A DNA stretch of 40,196 nt from Rhodocyclaceae bacterium (lineage in GTDB: Bacteria > Pseudomonadota > Gammaproteobacteria > Burkholderiales > Rhodocyclaceae). The notes under the pieces are model-generated. The model worked only from the letters and a program-made list of their open reading frames with translations. It made no database searches and was not told the DNA's origin. The stretch is from the NCBI GenBank assembly GCA_028869135.1, contig JAGWTC010000023.1:1-40196 (forward strand), in the 5' to 3' direction. Positions 7,213 through 15,723 of this stretch are shown piece after piece; positions within the stretch are counted from its first letter, which is position 1; each line of letters opens with the position of its first letter. The position numbers and the translations under genes were made by a program.

Positions 7213-9591
7213 TCAGGACTTGGCCAGTAAGGCGGCGAGCAACAAGGCCAGCACGGCGCCCGGGCCGACGGTGACGCCGATGGCATTGAGCACCGGCACC
7301 TTGGCCAACGCCAGCGCGCCGAAGCCAATCAGGGTGGCCATGTTGGCGAGCAGCAGCGACGAGAGTGTGGCCGTGTCGAGCGGCGCCTGCGCCTCGCCGG
7401 CCGGACGGTCGAAGAACAGCGCGTAGTTGGAGCCGACGGCGAAAATCAGCAGCACGCCGATCAAATGCAGCAGCGTCAGCTTGATGCCGGCCAGGCTAAG
7501 GCCAGCGATCACGATGAGTACGGTTGCCAGCAGCGGTGCGAGCACGTGCAGCATGCGCCGTGGCGAGCGCAGTGCAATCGTGAGCAGAACGGCAATCGCC
7601 GCCAGGCCGGCGCAGGACAGCAGGATCACTTCATGCAGGTAGGCGCTATAGAGCTGTGCCGACTCGCCGGCCAGATCAAGACAGAGCGCACCCTCGATGT
7701 TCGCGGCAGCCAGCGCTGCCTGAATACGGCTTGGGTCGATGTCTTGTCCCGCTGCTGCCCGTAGCGGCAGCAGCGCGGTCCATTCCTCGCCAGTGGCGGT
7801 TTTGCGGTGCATCAGCAGGGAGTCGATCAGCATGGCAAGACTGCTGCCCTGGAATTGATCGCGATCCAGCAGCGGGGCCGTGCGGGCAGCAGCCACGTCG
7901 TCCACGAAGCCGCCTAGGCGGCTGGCGGAAAGCGGCAGCGAACGGACGGCTTCGTTTAGATTGCGTTGCAGTTCGGCGCGCTCGGGCAGAGCGTCGCGGC
8001 GTTGCTGCTGGCTGGCCTGACTGGGCAGGAAACGCGCTGCACTGTTGTAGCCCGCGATGACATTCGCATCGACGAGGCGGTCGAGTACGCGTCCGGCCTC
8101 TTCGCTTGCTGCCAGCGCCGCTTCTTGTCCGTGACGGCGGATGATGACGAGATAGCGCAGATCGGGCGCACCCAGATCGCTGCGCAGCTTCTGGTCGAGG
8201 GCCTGCGCGGCGGGCGGAATCGGGCTGAGTCCCGACAGGCGGTCGTCCCACAATCGATCGCGGGCCTGAAAGATGACGGCGGCGGCGCACAGTGCGAGAC
8301 CAATGACGATCCAGTTGCCCCGGCCTTGCGCGCCAAGCCGGTTGAGATGCATCAGGCCCGCGGTGGCGCGCTTGCCGAGACCGCCGTTGCCGAGCGGACG
8401 CTGGCCGATGCCGGCCGGACAAATGATGGGCAAAACATAACGGGTGATGGCAGCTGCGGTAATCAGGCCGACAATGGAATACAGGCCGAGTTGCGCCAGC
8501 CCCGGAAAACCCGAGCCTAGCAGGGCGGCAAAGCCGCAGATGGAGGTCAGGACGCCGAGGCGGATGGTCGGCCAGAAGCGCTCGATCCAGCGCTGCGCGC
8601 GGTCGCCGTCGGCGCTGCTCGACTGGACGAAGTAATAGATGGTGTAGTCGACGGCCTCGCCGATCAGGGTGGTGCCGAAGCCGATGGTGATGCCGTGCAC
8701 GGAACCGAAGCCGAGGCTCACCGCGGCAATGCCGGCGAGCGCGCCGCTCAGCACCGGCAACAGGCCGAACATGATGGCAGTGGCGGAGCGATAGGCGAAC
8801 CCCAGCAGGGCAATCGTGCCCAGGGCGCTGATGACGGCAAGGCGGCGGATTTCCGACTTGATGGTGGCGCGGGCTTCCACCGCGAACACCGGCGCGCCGG
8901 AGAGCTCGATCTTCGCGTCGTCGATGGCGCTCTGTTCGGCGGCCTCGGCAAAGGCCAGACGGACCGCGTTGATGGCGGCCTCCTGGCCGTCGGTGTCGGA
9001 GCCGGCGGCGCGCGTCTGCACCATCAGGAGGGCGCGTTGCCCGTCCTGCGAGGCCCATACGCCGAATTGCGAGTTGGGCATGCTGCCGCCGCCGAGGGCG
9101 GAGAACAGTTGCATGATCTCGCCGGTGGGGTCGCGCGGCAGCAGTTTCTTCAGCAGCACGCCGACCGGCGAGGCCAGCATGTCGATGCTGTTGGCGATGG
9201 ACTCGCGCAGCCCCTCCACGCTGAAGTGCTCGGGCGTGACGGCGGGGCTCAGCAGATAACGGTGACGAAACAGAAGTTCGCGTTCCTGCGCGCTGCTTTC
9301 ATCGCTGCCGTTGTTCGCGGTGGCAATCAGTTCGCTTTGCATCAGGGCTCGCGTCAGTCCGCGCGAGAGCTTGGCGCGGCCGGCGGGATCGCTGCCTTCG
9401 ATGCCGATCAGCAGCGTGCGCGAGAGCGTGCCTTCCTTGAGCTGATCGACCAGCAGCGATTGCTGCTCGGTCGGGTGCCTGGGCAGAAAGGCCGACATGT
9501 CCGCGGTGAAATGCGTGTTCGCAATCACTGCCAGGCTGCCGATCAGCGCCAGCAGCCACACCACGACCGCAGGGCGTAAGAGACGGCTCAT
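7213..9591 (-). CDS. MMPL/RND-type lipid exporter of the APE cluster (ApeM-like)
   Basis: A 792-residue predicted exporter of the MMPL branch of the RND superfamily. It begins with one membrane helix (residues 8-25), then a large periplasmic domain (about 26-255). A five-helix bundle follows (about 255-410), with the GIAAVSLGFGSVHGITIGFG and GEAVDYTIYYF motifs. The second half repeats this layout, with AVGSNYALFFDR near 730 and a last helix at the C-terminus. Proteins of this family move lipids or lipid-linked polyketides out of the inner membrane using the proton gradient. It overlaps the LolA-like gene by ATGA (9591-9588), which fits a shared job in handing the APE lipid to the outer membrane. 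The C-terminus is short and has no cytoplasmic domain. Confidence 0.85.
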   Translation of the reverse strand: MSRLLRPAVVVWLLALIGSLAVIANTHFTADMSAFLPRHPTEQQSLLVDQLKEGTLSRTLLIGIEGSDPAGRAKLSRGLTRALMQSELIATANNGSDESSAQERELLFRHRYLLSPAVTPEHFSVEGLRESIANSIDMLASPVGVLLKKLLPRDPTGEIMQLFSALGGGSMPNSQFGVWASQDGQRALLMVQTRAAGSDTDGQEAAINAVRLAFAEAAEQSAIDDAKIELSGAPVFAVEARATIKSEIRRLAVISALGTIALLGFAYRSATAIMFGLLPVLSGALAGIAAVSLGFGSVHGITIGFGTTLIGEAVDYTIYYFVQSSSADGDRAQRWIERFWPTIRLGVLTSICGFAALLGSGFPGLAQLGLYSIVGLITAAAITRYVLPIICPAGIGQRPLGNGGLGKRATAGLMHLNRLGAQGRGNWIVIGLALCAAAVIFQARDRLWDDRLSGLSPIPPAAQALDQKLRSDLGAPDLRYLVIIRRHGQEAALAASEEAGRVLDRLVDANVIAGYNSAARFLPSQASQQQRRDALPERAELQRNLNEAVRSLPLSASRLGGFVDDVAAARTAPLLDRDQFQGSSLAMLIDSLLMHRKTATGEEWTALLPLRAAAGQDIDPSRIQAALAAANIEGALCLDLAGESAQLYSAYLHEVILLSCAGLAAIAVLLTIALRSPRRMLHVLAPLLATVLIVIAGLSLAGIKLTLLHLIGVLLIFAVGSNYALFFDRPAGEAQAPLDTATLSSLLLANMATLIGFGALALAKVPVLNAIGVTVGPGAVLALLLAALLAKS

Positions 9592-10157
9592 GGGCTGGTC
9601 TCGACGGGTGTAATGGTCATTACCGTGCGATCGCCATCGGCGAGCTGGTATTCGACGCTGGTGACGCGATCGCGCACGCCGCGTATGTCGATGCTGCGCA
9701 ACAGCACGGCGATTTCGGAGTCGGAGGGCAGCAGGCGCAACGTCCAGTTGGCCTGAGTGCCGGTGAGGATCAGGGCGTAGCTCGCCTCCAGGAGTTTGCG
9801 GTTGCCGGTGAGGGTGCCGCGTATGCTGTCTACAAAGGCCACGGCCTCGGGGCGCGAGGACAGGCGCAGGCTGAATTTCTTGCCGCCGCGCTCGACGTAG
9901 AGCGTGTCGTCATCGAGCGTGATCAATTCCGGTTTCGGCGACAGGGTGCGCTTTTCCAGCCGGTTGGGCGCGGTATAGGACAATTCGCCGCTGGACACGA
10001 GCGGCTTGTCGAGTACGGCGAGGTATTGCTTCTCGACGAACCTGGCGCGGCCGCCGGTTTTCTGCGCCAGGTCGTTCATCAACTGGTTGACGTCCCACGC
10101 GGCCGAGGCCGTGGTGGCGAGGCAGAGCAGGCAGATCAGTGCGGCAAGACGTTTCAT
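9588..10157 (-). CDS. LolA-like periplasmic lipid carrier (ApeL-like)
   Basis: A 189-residue exported protein. It has a signal peptide (MKRLAALICLLCLATTASA), then a LolA/VioE-like beta-barrel domain. Marks include FVEKQYLAVLDKPLVSSGELSY near residues 41-62 and RLEKRTLSPKPELITLDDDTLYV around 72-94. The LolA-like family carries lipoproteins or lipids through the periplasm in a hydrophobic cavity. It is a standard member of aryl polyene clusters, beside the MMPL exporter. Its start overlaps the acyltransferase stop and its stop overlaps the exporter start, each by 4 bases. A general LolA is unlikely, because that gene normally sits with ftsK and this one is embedded in the pigment operon. Confidence 0.83.
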   Translation of the reverse strand: MKRLAALICLLCLATTASAAWDVNQLMNDLAQKTGGRARFVEKQYLAVLDKPLVSSGELSYTAPNRLEKRTLSPKPELITLDDDTLYVERGGKKFSLRLSSRPEAVAFVDSIRGTLTGNRKLLEASYALILTGTQANWTLRLLPSDSEIAVLLRSIDIRGVRDRVTSVEYQLADGDRTVMTITPVETSP

Positions 10158-11107
10158 GGGCGTGGGCTGGCGGAGGGTGCGGCGGTCGTGGCGGTGCGCG
10201 TGGCGGGCTGCCAGAAGTCGAAGAAATTGAACCAGTTGAAGGGGGCGTAGCGGCAGAAACTCTCAAGGCGTCCGACATAGTGCGCCTGGGCGGTCTGGAT
10301 GGCAGCTTCGCGGCTGGCACGTTCGACGTTGCTGAAGTCGGCCAGTTCCTCGAAGTGGATTTCGTAACGGTTGCCGCCCAGATAGAGCCCGGTCATGAAG
10401 ACGACAGGGCGGCGCAGCATGGCGGCCAGTCGGAAGGGACCGAGTGGAAAGGCGGCCGGGGTGCCGAGGAAGTCATGAGGCCGGTCCGGTCCGTCGCCGC
10501 CATTGCGGTCGCACAGCATGCCCGCCATCTGGCCTGCTTCCAGGCGCTCGCTGAGTTCCAGCATGGACTGCATTTGCCCGAGCGGGACGATGTCCTGCAC
10601 CGCCGCCGGGTTGATGGCGGCAAGCACGGCGCTCAACTTGGCGGCGGGCTCGGCGTACATGACCATGCACACCTTCAGATCGGTGTGATGGCGGCCGATC
10701 GCACGCATGGCTTCGAAGCTGCCCAGATGGCCGCCCATCAGCAGGATGCCGCGGCCGGCATCCACGTGCCGTCGAATGACGGATTCGCCGACGATGCGGA
10801 TGTCGAACAGGTCGAAGCGGTCGTTGAGTAGATAGATGCGGTCGTGTACGGTCGAGGCGAAGGTGAGGAAGTGCCGGTACTGCTCGCCGATGCGCGCCGG
10901 TCGGCCGAGCAGGCGCCGTAGGTAGAGGGCCGATGCGCGCCGCGCCCGCGGCGAAAACAGCAGGAAATAGGCGGCGATGCCGTGCAGTACCCCGCGACTC
11001 AGGCGCCGGCCGAGGCGCAGGGATATCCACACCATCAGCTTCATGATGGCGCTGTGGCTGCGCTCGGGGCTCTGGCGCCAGTGTGCGGATGTCGATGACA
11101 TGCTCAT
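10154..11107 (-). CDS. LpxL/HtrB-like lysophospholipid acyltransferase of the APE cluster
   Basis: A 317-residue membrane-associated acyltransferase of the lipid A late-acyltransferase family. An N-terminal hydrophobic segment is followed by GILLMGGHLGSFEAMRAIG, whose HxxxxE-like His-Glu pair is the catalytic motif. Then come GMLCDRNGGDG and FPLGPFRLAAMLRRPVVFMTGLY, all typical of the family. It should add a fatty acyl group to a lipid or sugar acceptor at the inner membrane. In ApeJ proteins a domain like this is fused to a family 2 glycosyltransferase; here it stands alone and the transferase is at 1-681. The ATG at 11107 overlaps the apeI stop (ATGA). An in-frame extension upstream to 11470 is rejected because it would overlap apeI fully. 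Confidence 0.82.
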   Translation of the reverse strand: MSMSSTSAHWRQSPERSHSAIMKLMVWISLRLGRRLSRGVLHGIAAYFLLFSPRARRASALYLRRLLGRPARIGEQYRHFLTFASTVHDRIYLLNDRFDLFDIRIVGESVIRRHVDAGRGILLMGGHLGSFEAMRAIGRHHTDLKVCMVMYAEPAAKLSAVLAAINPAAVQDIVPLGQMQSMLELSERLEAGQMAGMLCDRNGGDGPDRPHDFLGTPAAFPLGPFRLAAMLRRPVVFMTGLYLGGNRYEIHFEELADFSNVERASREAAIQTAQAHYVGRLESFCRYAPFNWFNFFDFWQPATRTATTAAPSASPRP

Positions 11108-11403
11108 TGTGCGCCGGCCGTCTCGATCCGCAGTGTGCCGCTGGCGATGTTGCGTTCGCCGCAGTCGATGCGGAAACTCAAGCCGCCGGCCGATTGCGGC
11201 TGGGCCGAGAAGCTCAGCGTTTCGCCGGGCCGGGCCGGACTGGAAAACTTGGCGTTGCTGATTTCGTTCACGCCGATGTCGGCGGCCTTCAAGCCCAGTT
11301 GCAGCCGGTCCAGCAGGACGACGCCCGGCAGGATGGGATGGCCGGGGAAATGTCCGGCCAGGCTCGGGTGGTCCGGGGGGACCGTCCATTCGAACTGCAT
11401 CAT
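11104..11403 (-). CDS. apeI: FabZ-like 3-hydroxyacyl-ACP dehydratase (ApeI-like)
   Basis: A short hotdog protein of 99 residues. The N-terminal DHPSLAGHFPGHPILPGVVLLD contains the FabA/FabZ HFPGHPxxPG loop with His18, followed by the central helix and SNAKFSSPARPGETL. It is about 45 residues shorter than FabZ, as is normal for APE cluster ApeI proteins. Known APE dehydration uses ApeI with ApeP, so it should act with the product of 3130-3606. Two adjacent ATGs (11403 and 11400) are possible starts; the first gives an ATGA overlap with the ligase stop. The stop overlaps the acyltransferase start. Confidence 0.82.
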   Translation of the reverse strand: MMQFEWTVPPDHPSLAGHFPGHPILPGVVLLDRLQLGLKAADIGVNEISNAKFSSPARPGETLSFSAQPQSAGGLSFRIDCGERNIASGTLRIETAGAQ

Positions 11404-12851
11404 GGCTCGGCGGGGGCGGCGCCCGGCATAGCGGCGCTGGCATGCGCCTGGGCTGCGTGTTCGGCAACAATGGCGGTGAGCGCGGTGCGCGGCAGCTTGC
11501 CGGTGCTGTTGCGCGGCAGCCGTTCGACCAGGATCAGCGGACGCGGCAGGAAGATCGCGTCGATGCGCTGCCGTAGTGCCGCCAGCAAGGTGCTGCGGCT
11601 CAAGCCCGGGGCGGCCACGATCGCGCACAGGCGGGTGATCTGCGCCGACTGATCCGTCTTGCTGTCGTCGGGCATGTAGAAGCAGCCGTCCTCAACGCCG
11701 GCTATGGCCAGCAGTTGCTGGTTCAGGTAGCCGAGCGTGGTGCGCTTGCCGGCGATATTGATCAGGTCGGTATGGCGCCCGAGGAGCAGGAAGCGGCCTT
11801 CGGGGTGCTGCTCGATGATGTCGCCGAGGCGAATTTCGCCTTCGATGTGGCCACCGCTGGCGATGACGCCGTCATCGTCTGCCCGTAACTGGATATCGCG
11901 CATCAATGACCACAGTGGCGATTGCGTGATCCGGCGCGTGGCGATCTGGCCGGTCTCGGTGCAGCCGTAGATTTCATGCACCGGGGCGCCGAGCGCAGCT
12001 TCGGCCTGCTCGGCCAGGGTGGCGGGCAGTGGCGCCGTCGCCGAAAGGATGCGATCGACGGGCGGAATCTCGACGCCGGCATCGAGCAGGGTGCGCAGGT
12101 GAAACGGGGTCGTGACCAGCATGCGCGGACGCGGCACGGCGGCCAGCGCGGCGACGATGTCGGCCGGGTAGAAGGGCCGTCCGCTCCAGATCGGGCAATG
12201 GCCGAGCAGGTTGAGCAGCACGCTGGATTCGAACCCGTACATGTGCTGCGGCGGGACCGTGGCAACGATGGCCGTGCGTGTTGTCGGCGAGCTCGCCAAT
12301 TCCAGTTGTTCAATCGCTGCCGCTGCGTTGCGCACCAGGCGGCCCCAGGTCTTGCGGTGCGGGATGGGCATGCCGGTGGAACCGGACGTGAAAACATAGG
12401 CCGCAATCTGCTCTGCCGGCATGGCTGGCAGCAGCGGCTCGGCTTCTTCCTTGCCGTCTGCCGTGTCTGTGCCGAGGCCGAGCGTTGCGAGATTCAGGGC
12501 GGGCAGATCCGGTGGGATCAGGATGGTGCTCTCGCCACCGTCTTCGATGCAGAACAGATCGGGCGCAAAGTCGCGCATCTGGCGCACGGTCTCCCCGGTT
12601 TGCGACGAAGGCAACAGGCTGATGCGGTCGGCGAGCAGGGCGGCAGCAAAGCCGACGATAAAGCGGTAGCGATCGCTGCAGATATTGAGCACATGGCGAC
12701 AGCCCGGCATGGTCGCCTCGATGCGCTCGGCGACCTGCCGCACATCGGCAGCAAAGCGGGCTGCGCTGACGGCGCCGCGGGCCGTGAATGCGAGCCGGGT
12801 TTGCGCGGGCAGCCCGGCCAGAAGCGGGGGCGGTGCAGGTTCTGCGCTCAT
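11400..12851 (-). CDS. apeH: AMP-forming acyl/aryl-acid ligase (ApeH-like), starter activation
   Basis: A 483-residue member of the ANL adenylating family. The phosphate loop is VFTSGSTGMPIPHRKTW (around residues 152-168), then YGCTETGQIATRR, the hinge and Asp region LLLGRHTDLINIAGK, and the C-terminal catalytic Lys in NSTGKLPR. It is shorter than standard acyl-CoA ligases, as expected for ApeH. The likely job is to activate an aryl acid (for example a 4-hydroxycinnamate or 4-hydroxybenzoate type acid) with ATP and load it on an ACP of the cluster; the actual acid cannot be read from sequence. It starts 3 bases after the membrane-protein stop and overlaps apeI. No gene for making the aryl acid is in this window. 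Confidence 0.85.
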   Translation of the reverse strand: MSAEPAPPPLLAGLPAQTRLAFTARGAVSAARFAADVRQVAERIEATMPGCRHVLNICSDRYRFIVGFAAALLADRISLLPSSQTGETVRQMRDFAPDLFCIEDGGESTILIPPDLPALNLATLGLGTDTADGKEEAEPLLPAMPAEQIAAYVFTSGSTGMPIPHRKTWGRLVRNAAAAIEQLELASSPTTRTAIVATVPPQHMYGFESSVLLNLLGHCPIWSGRPFYPADIVAALAAVPRPRMLVTTPFHLRTLLDAGVEIPPVDRILSATAPLPATLAEQAEAALGAPVHEIYGCTETGQIATRRITQSPLWSLMRDIQLRADDDGVIASGGHIEGEIRLGDIIEQHPEGRFLLLGRHTDLINIAGKRTTLGYLNQQLLAIAGVEDGCFYMPDDSKTDQSAQITRLCAIVAAPGLSRSTLLAALRQRIDAIFLPRPLILVERLPRNSTGKLPRTALTAIVAEHAAQAHASAAMPGAAPAEP

Positions 12852-12854
12852 TTT

Positions 12855-13514
12855 TCAGTGCTTCGCATGCCGCGCCGGATCGGCCCGATAAGCGAGGTAG
12901 GCGCGATAGGCGCCTGTGATGCCCTGTCCGGCCTCGTGCGGCAGGACGCGGCGCCGCACGGCATATTCGGCGGCGAACATCAGTCCGACCAGCGGCAGCG
13001 TGAACAGGGTGTTGAAGGCCGACCATACGGACAGGGGCAGCGGCGAGAAGAACAACACCGAGGACACCACGCCCATGGCCACGAAGAACAGCGTCCAGGC
13101 AACCGTGACGCGGTGAGTGTAGCGTTCCAGTTCCGGCGTCATCACTTCATGCGCGTACCGGGCAAAGCGGGTGCACAGCGCGACACGCGGCGGCACCAGC
13201 GACAGTCCGAAGAAGAGTGCGCCGCAGACCATGAGCCCCATGTATTGCAGATAGTAGGTCATGGCGACATGCGCCTGCAGTTCCGCGTGAAAGCGATAGA
13301 ACAGCGCGCAGATCAGCGCCATCGCCATGGCTGCGGCGAATGTGCCGCAGGCCTTGCGCACGAGCAGGAGAAGGGCCAGCAGGAGCGGCCCGTGGCCGAT
13401 GACGACAGTCCAGGGGCTTTGCGGCGCATGCACGGCCGCGTAATAGACGGCCGCAAGATAGGCCGTCAGCAGCGCCATGCCCGCGAGGCTTCCGAGCGAG
13501 AACCGGGACTGCAT
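12855..13514 (-). CDS. Polytopic membrane protein of the APE cluster (ApeG/COG4648-like)
   Basis: A 219-residue protein with about five to six membrane helices (near residues 10-28, 36-52, 57-73, 84-106, 138-160 and 163-183) and a polar C-terminal tail of about 35 residues. It lies between the second ACP and the ligase, the same place as the ApeG (COG4648) membrane protein in known APE operons. Its biochemical role is unknown; it may anchor the synthase at the membrane. The start at 13514 is 6 bases after the ACP stop. No catalytic motif is evident. Confidence 0.72.
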   Translation of the reverse strand: MQSRFSLGSLAGMALLTAYLAAVYYAAVHAPQSPWTVVIGHGPLLLALLLLVRKACGTFAAAMAMALICALFYRFHAELQAHVAMTYYLQYMGLMVCGALFFGLSLVPPRVALCTRFARYAHEVMTPELERYTHRVTVAWTLFFVAMGVVSSVLFFSPLPLSVWSAFNTLFTLPLVGLMFAAEYAVRRRVLPHEAGQGITGAYRAYLAYRADPARHAKH

Positions 13515-13520
13515 CGCGAC

Positions 13521-13802
13521 TTACTGGGTGCGGTTGTCCGCGATGTGCTGAGCCAGATGGCGCAGGGACGAGAAAATCACGACGTTGTCCTTGTCGTCCG
13601 AACGTAGCTGGAAGCCGTAGCGCTTGGATACCACCAGCGCGATTTCGAGGATGTCGATGGAGTCGAGGCCCAGCCCTTCGCCGTACAGCGGCGCGTCGGC
13701 TTCGATCTCTTCGGGGCTCATTTCGAGATTCAGCGCGGTGACGACCAGCTCGGCGAGCTCGCGCATCAGTTCCGGAGTGGCGGGGGTATTGGATAGTGTC
13801 AT
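13521..13802 (-). CDS. Acyl carrier protein, second of two (ApeE/ApeF-type)
   Basis: A 93-residue ACP with GEGLGLDSIDILEIAL; Ser48 in the DSI motif is the phosphopantetheine attachment site. Helix II is acidic and the protein ends with a longer C-terminal helix (SLRHLAQHIADN). It carries the starter or the growing polyene between ApeH, the ketosynthases, the reductase and the dehydratases. The start could be the ATG at 13802 or a TTG at 13820, which would add six residues; neither has a good ribosome site. I prefer the ATG. It sits 41 bases after the apeR stop. The LGLDSID form is typical of the ACP that lies just before the ApeG-like gene. Confidence 0.85.
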   Translation of the reverse strand: MTLSNTPATPELMRELAELVVTALNLEMSPEEIEADAPLYGEGLGLDSIDILEIALVVSKRYGFQLRSDDKDNVVIFSSLRHLAQHIADNRTQ

Positions 13803-13843
13803 GGGATTCGAATGGGGCAAGTACAGGATATCGGGAGTGCGCC

Positions 13844-15118
13844 TTACAGCGCGTGCGCCGAACGGAAGGCCAGGACGGTGTTGCTGCCGCCAAAGGCGAA
13901 TGAGTTCGAAATGGCGGCCTGCAGGCCGCTGTCGGCCAGCGCAGCGTCGGTAATGTGGCGGACGCCGCCGCAGGCCGGGTCTATCCGGTTCACATGCGCG
14001 GTCGGCGGAACGGCGTCGTGCTTCAGCGCCAGGATCGTGATCAAGGCCTCGATGGCGCCGGCGGCGCCCATCAGATGGCCATGTACGGATTTCGTGGCGC
14101 TGACCGCAAGCTTCTCTGCATGCGCGCCAAATACCGTGCGCAGCGCTTCGATTTCGGCGGGATCGCCTTCGCTGGTGCCGGTGCCGTGCGCATTGACGTA
14201 GCCTACATCATGCGGCTGCATGTCGGCGTCGGCCAGGGCCAGACGCATGGCGCGAACCTGGCCTTCCGGCTGCGGACGCACCAGATGCGTATGGTCGCTG
14301 CTGGTGCCGTAGCCGGCCAGTTCGGCCAGTATCGGCGCACCGCGCGCGACGGCGTGCTCCCATTCCTCCAGCACCATGGCGGCGGCGCCTTCGCCGAGCA
14401 CCAGGCCGCAGCGATCGTCGCTGAAAGGGCGACAGGCGCGGGGCGATGATTCCTCGTCGCCAGGCGCGAGCACGCGCATCGCATCCCAGGCACGCACGAC
14501 ACCATAGGCCAATGGCGCGTCGGAGCCGCCGGTGAGCATGATGTTTGCCTCGCCGTCGCGGATGCGACGGTAGGCTTCGCCGATGGCGGAAGAGGCCGAG
14601 GCGCAGGCGACGGTGAAGCTCTGGCTGGCATTGCCGAGGCCGAGCTGGATAGAGATATTGGCCGAAGCGCTGTTGTTCATGCCCATCACCACGGTCATGG
14701 GCGACAGGCGCGTGCGACCGTTCTGCCACAGGTCGCGATAGCCGCGCTCGTAGGCCAGGACGCCGCCCAAGGCGGTGCCCCAGTAGACACCGGCATCCGG
14801 ATTGCCCCGGACATTTTCGCGACTGAAGCCCGCCCGCTCCCATGCTTCGAAGGCAGCCGCAAGCGCAAGCTGGCTGAAACGGTCCTGGGTCGCGGCGAGC
14901 GGGCGCCCCAGTGCCGCGTTCGGATCGAAGTCGGCGCAGCGAACCGCCGGGATGGACAGCGCCTGCGGCCGGTCGTCGGTCAGGTAATGGCGGACGGCCG
15001 ATTCTCCGCGTAGCACGCGCTCAAAAAAATCTTCCAGCGTGCCGCCATAAGGGCTGACGATCCCCAGACCAGTGACGGCGACCCGGCGCTTCCCCTTTTT
15101 TTCGGCGGCTACGGTCAC
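13844..15118 (-). CDS. apeR: FabF-type beta-ketoacyl-ACP synthase (ApeR-like)
   Basis: A 424-residue FabF-like ketosynthase. The triad is Cys172 in VACASAS, His311 in NAHGTGTSEGD and His348 in KSVHGHLMGAAG, with the conserved Lys343. The N-terminus RRVAVTGLGIVSPYG and C-terminal SFAFGGSN are standard. Known APE synthases need two active ketosynthases, ApeR and ApeO, plus ApeC; this one is the FabF-like member. It probably does one stage of condensation (starter or elongation), which cannot be settled from sequence. The start is a GTG that overlaps the stop of the first ACP gene (GTGA at 15118-15115), so the two should be coupled in translation. Confidence 0.87.
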   Translation of the reverse strand: MTVAAEKKGKRRVAVTGLGIVSPYGGTLEDFFERVLRGESAVRHYLTDDRPQALSIPAVRCADFDPNAALGRPLAATQDRFSQLALAAAFEAWERAGFSRENVRGNPDAGVYWGTALGGVLAYERGYRDLWQNGRTRLSPMTVVMGMNNSASANISIQLGLGNASQSFTVACASASSAIGEAYRRIRDGEANIMLTGGSDAPLAYGVVRAWDAMRVLAPGDEESSPRACRPFSDDRCGLVLGEGAAAMVLEEWEHAVARGAPILAELAGYGTSSDHTHLVRPQPEGQVRAMRLALADADMQPHDVGYVNAHGTGTSEGDPAEIEALRTVFGAHAEKLAVSATKSVHGHLMGAAGAIEALITILALKHDAVPPTAHVNRIDPACGGVRHITDAALADSGLQAAISNSFAFGGSNTVLAFRSAHAL

Positions 15119-15357
15119 GCTGAGGTTGCGCCGCTGGCGGCTTGTTCCACGATGGCAATCAGGTCCTGAATGGTTGCCGGCGTCAAGGTGTTCTCTTCGA
15201 TCTTCAGGCCCAGCTTTTCTTCACACTCGAAAATGAGTTCGAGCAGCATCAACGAGTCGATGCCCAGTTCTTTCAGGCTTGCTTGCGGCGTAATTTGTTC
15301 CGGTTTGAGCGTGGTGCGCTCAATCAGGAATTCACGGATAGTCGTCAGTATGTCCAT
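15115..15357 (-). CDS. Acyl carrier protein, first gene of the APE operon (ApeE/ApeF-type)
   Basis: An 80-residue ACP starting MDILTTIREFLIERTTL. LGIDSLMLLEL holds the phosphopantetheine Ser35, and an acidic recognition helix (FECEEKLGLKIEE) follows. I chose the ATG at 15357 because the domain starts right there; an in-frame start at 15495 would add 46 residues with no ACP similarity. It is the most upstream gene of the minus-strand pigment operon, so the promoter should lie between here and about 15600. Two different ACPs in one cluster are usual for aryl polyenes. Confidence 0.85.
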   Translation of the reverse strand: MDILTTIREFLIERTTLKPEQITPQASLKELGIDSLMLLELIFECEEKLGLKIEENTLTPATIQDLIAIVEQAASGATSA

Positions 15358-15723
15358 GGCGCTTTGCGTTTCGCTGCTTGGTGAAGCCGCATATCGAAAC
15401 CAAGTGTTGAATAGGCAGCAGATGTTGGTAAAAGTCCGATGAATGAGCCCAGGTTTCCTCCTGCGCATGCTGGGGATTTGAAACCGGGCTCGCATCGGCG
15501 CTGTTGGGCCCGCATTTTACCTTGTATAGCCAATTTCGCTCCTTGGACTGCCGCTCTCCAGAACAGTCCGTAGTGTTTTTCATCTGGCCGGTTGCCGTCG
15601 GCCCGTGCCTGCACCGATCCGCATGCAACGCGGTGCGGAACCTTGCGGGCCGGGGCGACTCATACAGGCGGCAATGTCTTCCGGCGCACGTCCGGGTTTC
15701 CAGCGTTCATCCTTCCTCTCCCT
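15358..15723 (+). other. Divergent intergenic region between the APE operon and the cyanophycinase
   Basis: About 366 bases hold the leader of the minus-strand pigment operon and of the plus-strand cyanophycinase. Bases 15515-15545 are the most AT-rich part. They contain minus-strand TAAAAT and TATACA hexamers that could be -10 boxes, but I see no well-spaced -35 element, so I do not call a promoter. A 6-base inverted repeat GGACTG...CAGTCC lies at about 15545-15570. No coding gene is convincing here. Confidence 0.5.

Noticed and set aside
15358-15495. 46-residue N-terminal extension of the first ACP
   Set aside because: The extension has no ACP similarity or ribosome site, and the domain begins exactly at the ATG at 15357.
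15545-15570. LexA-type SOS box in the inverted repeat GGACTG/CAGTCC
   Set aside because: The spacing and half sites do not fit CTGT-N8-ACAG, and no damage-response gene follows.
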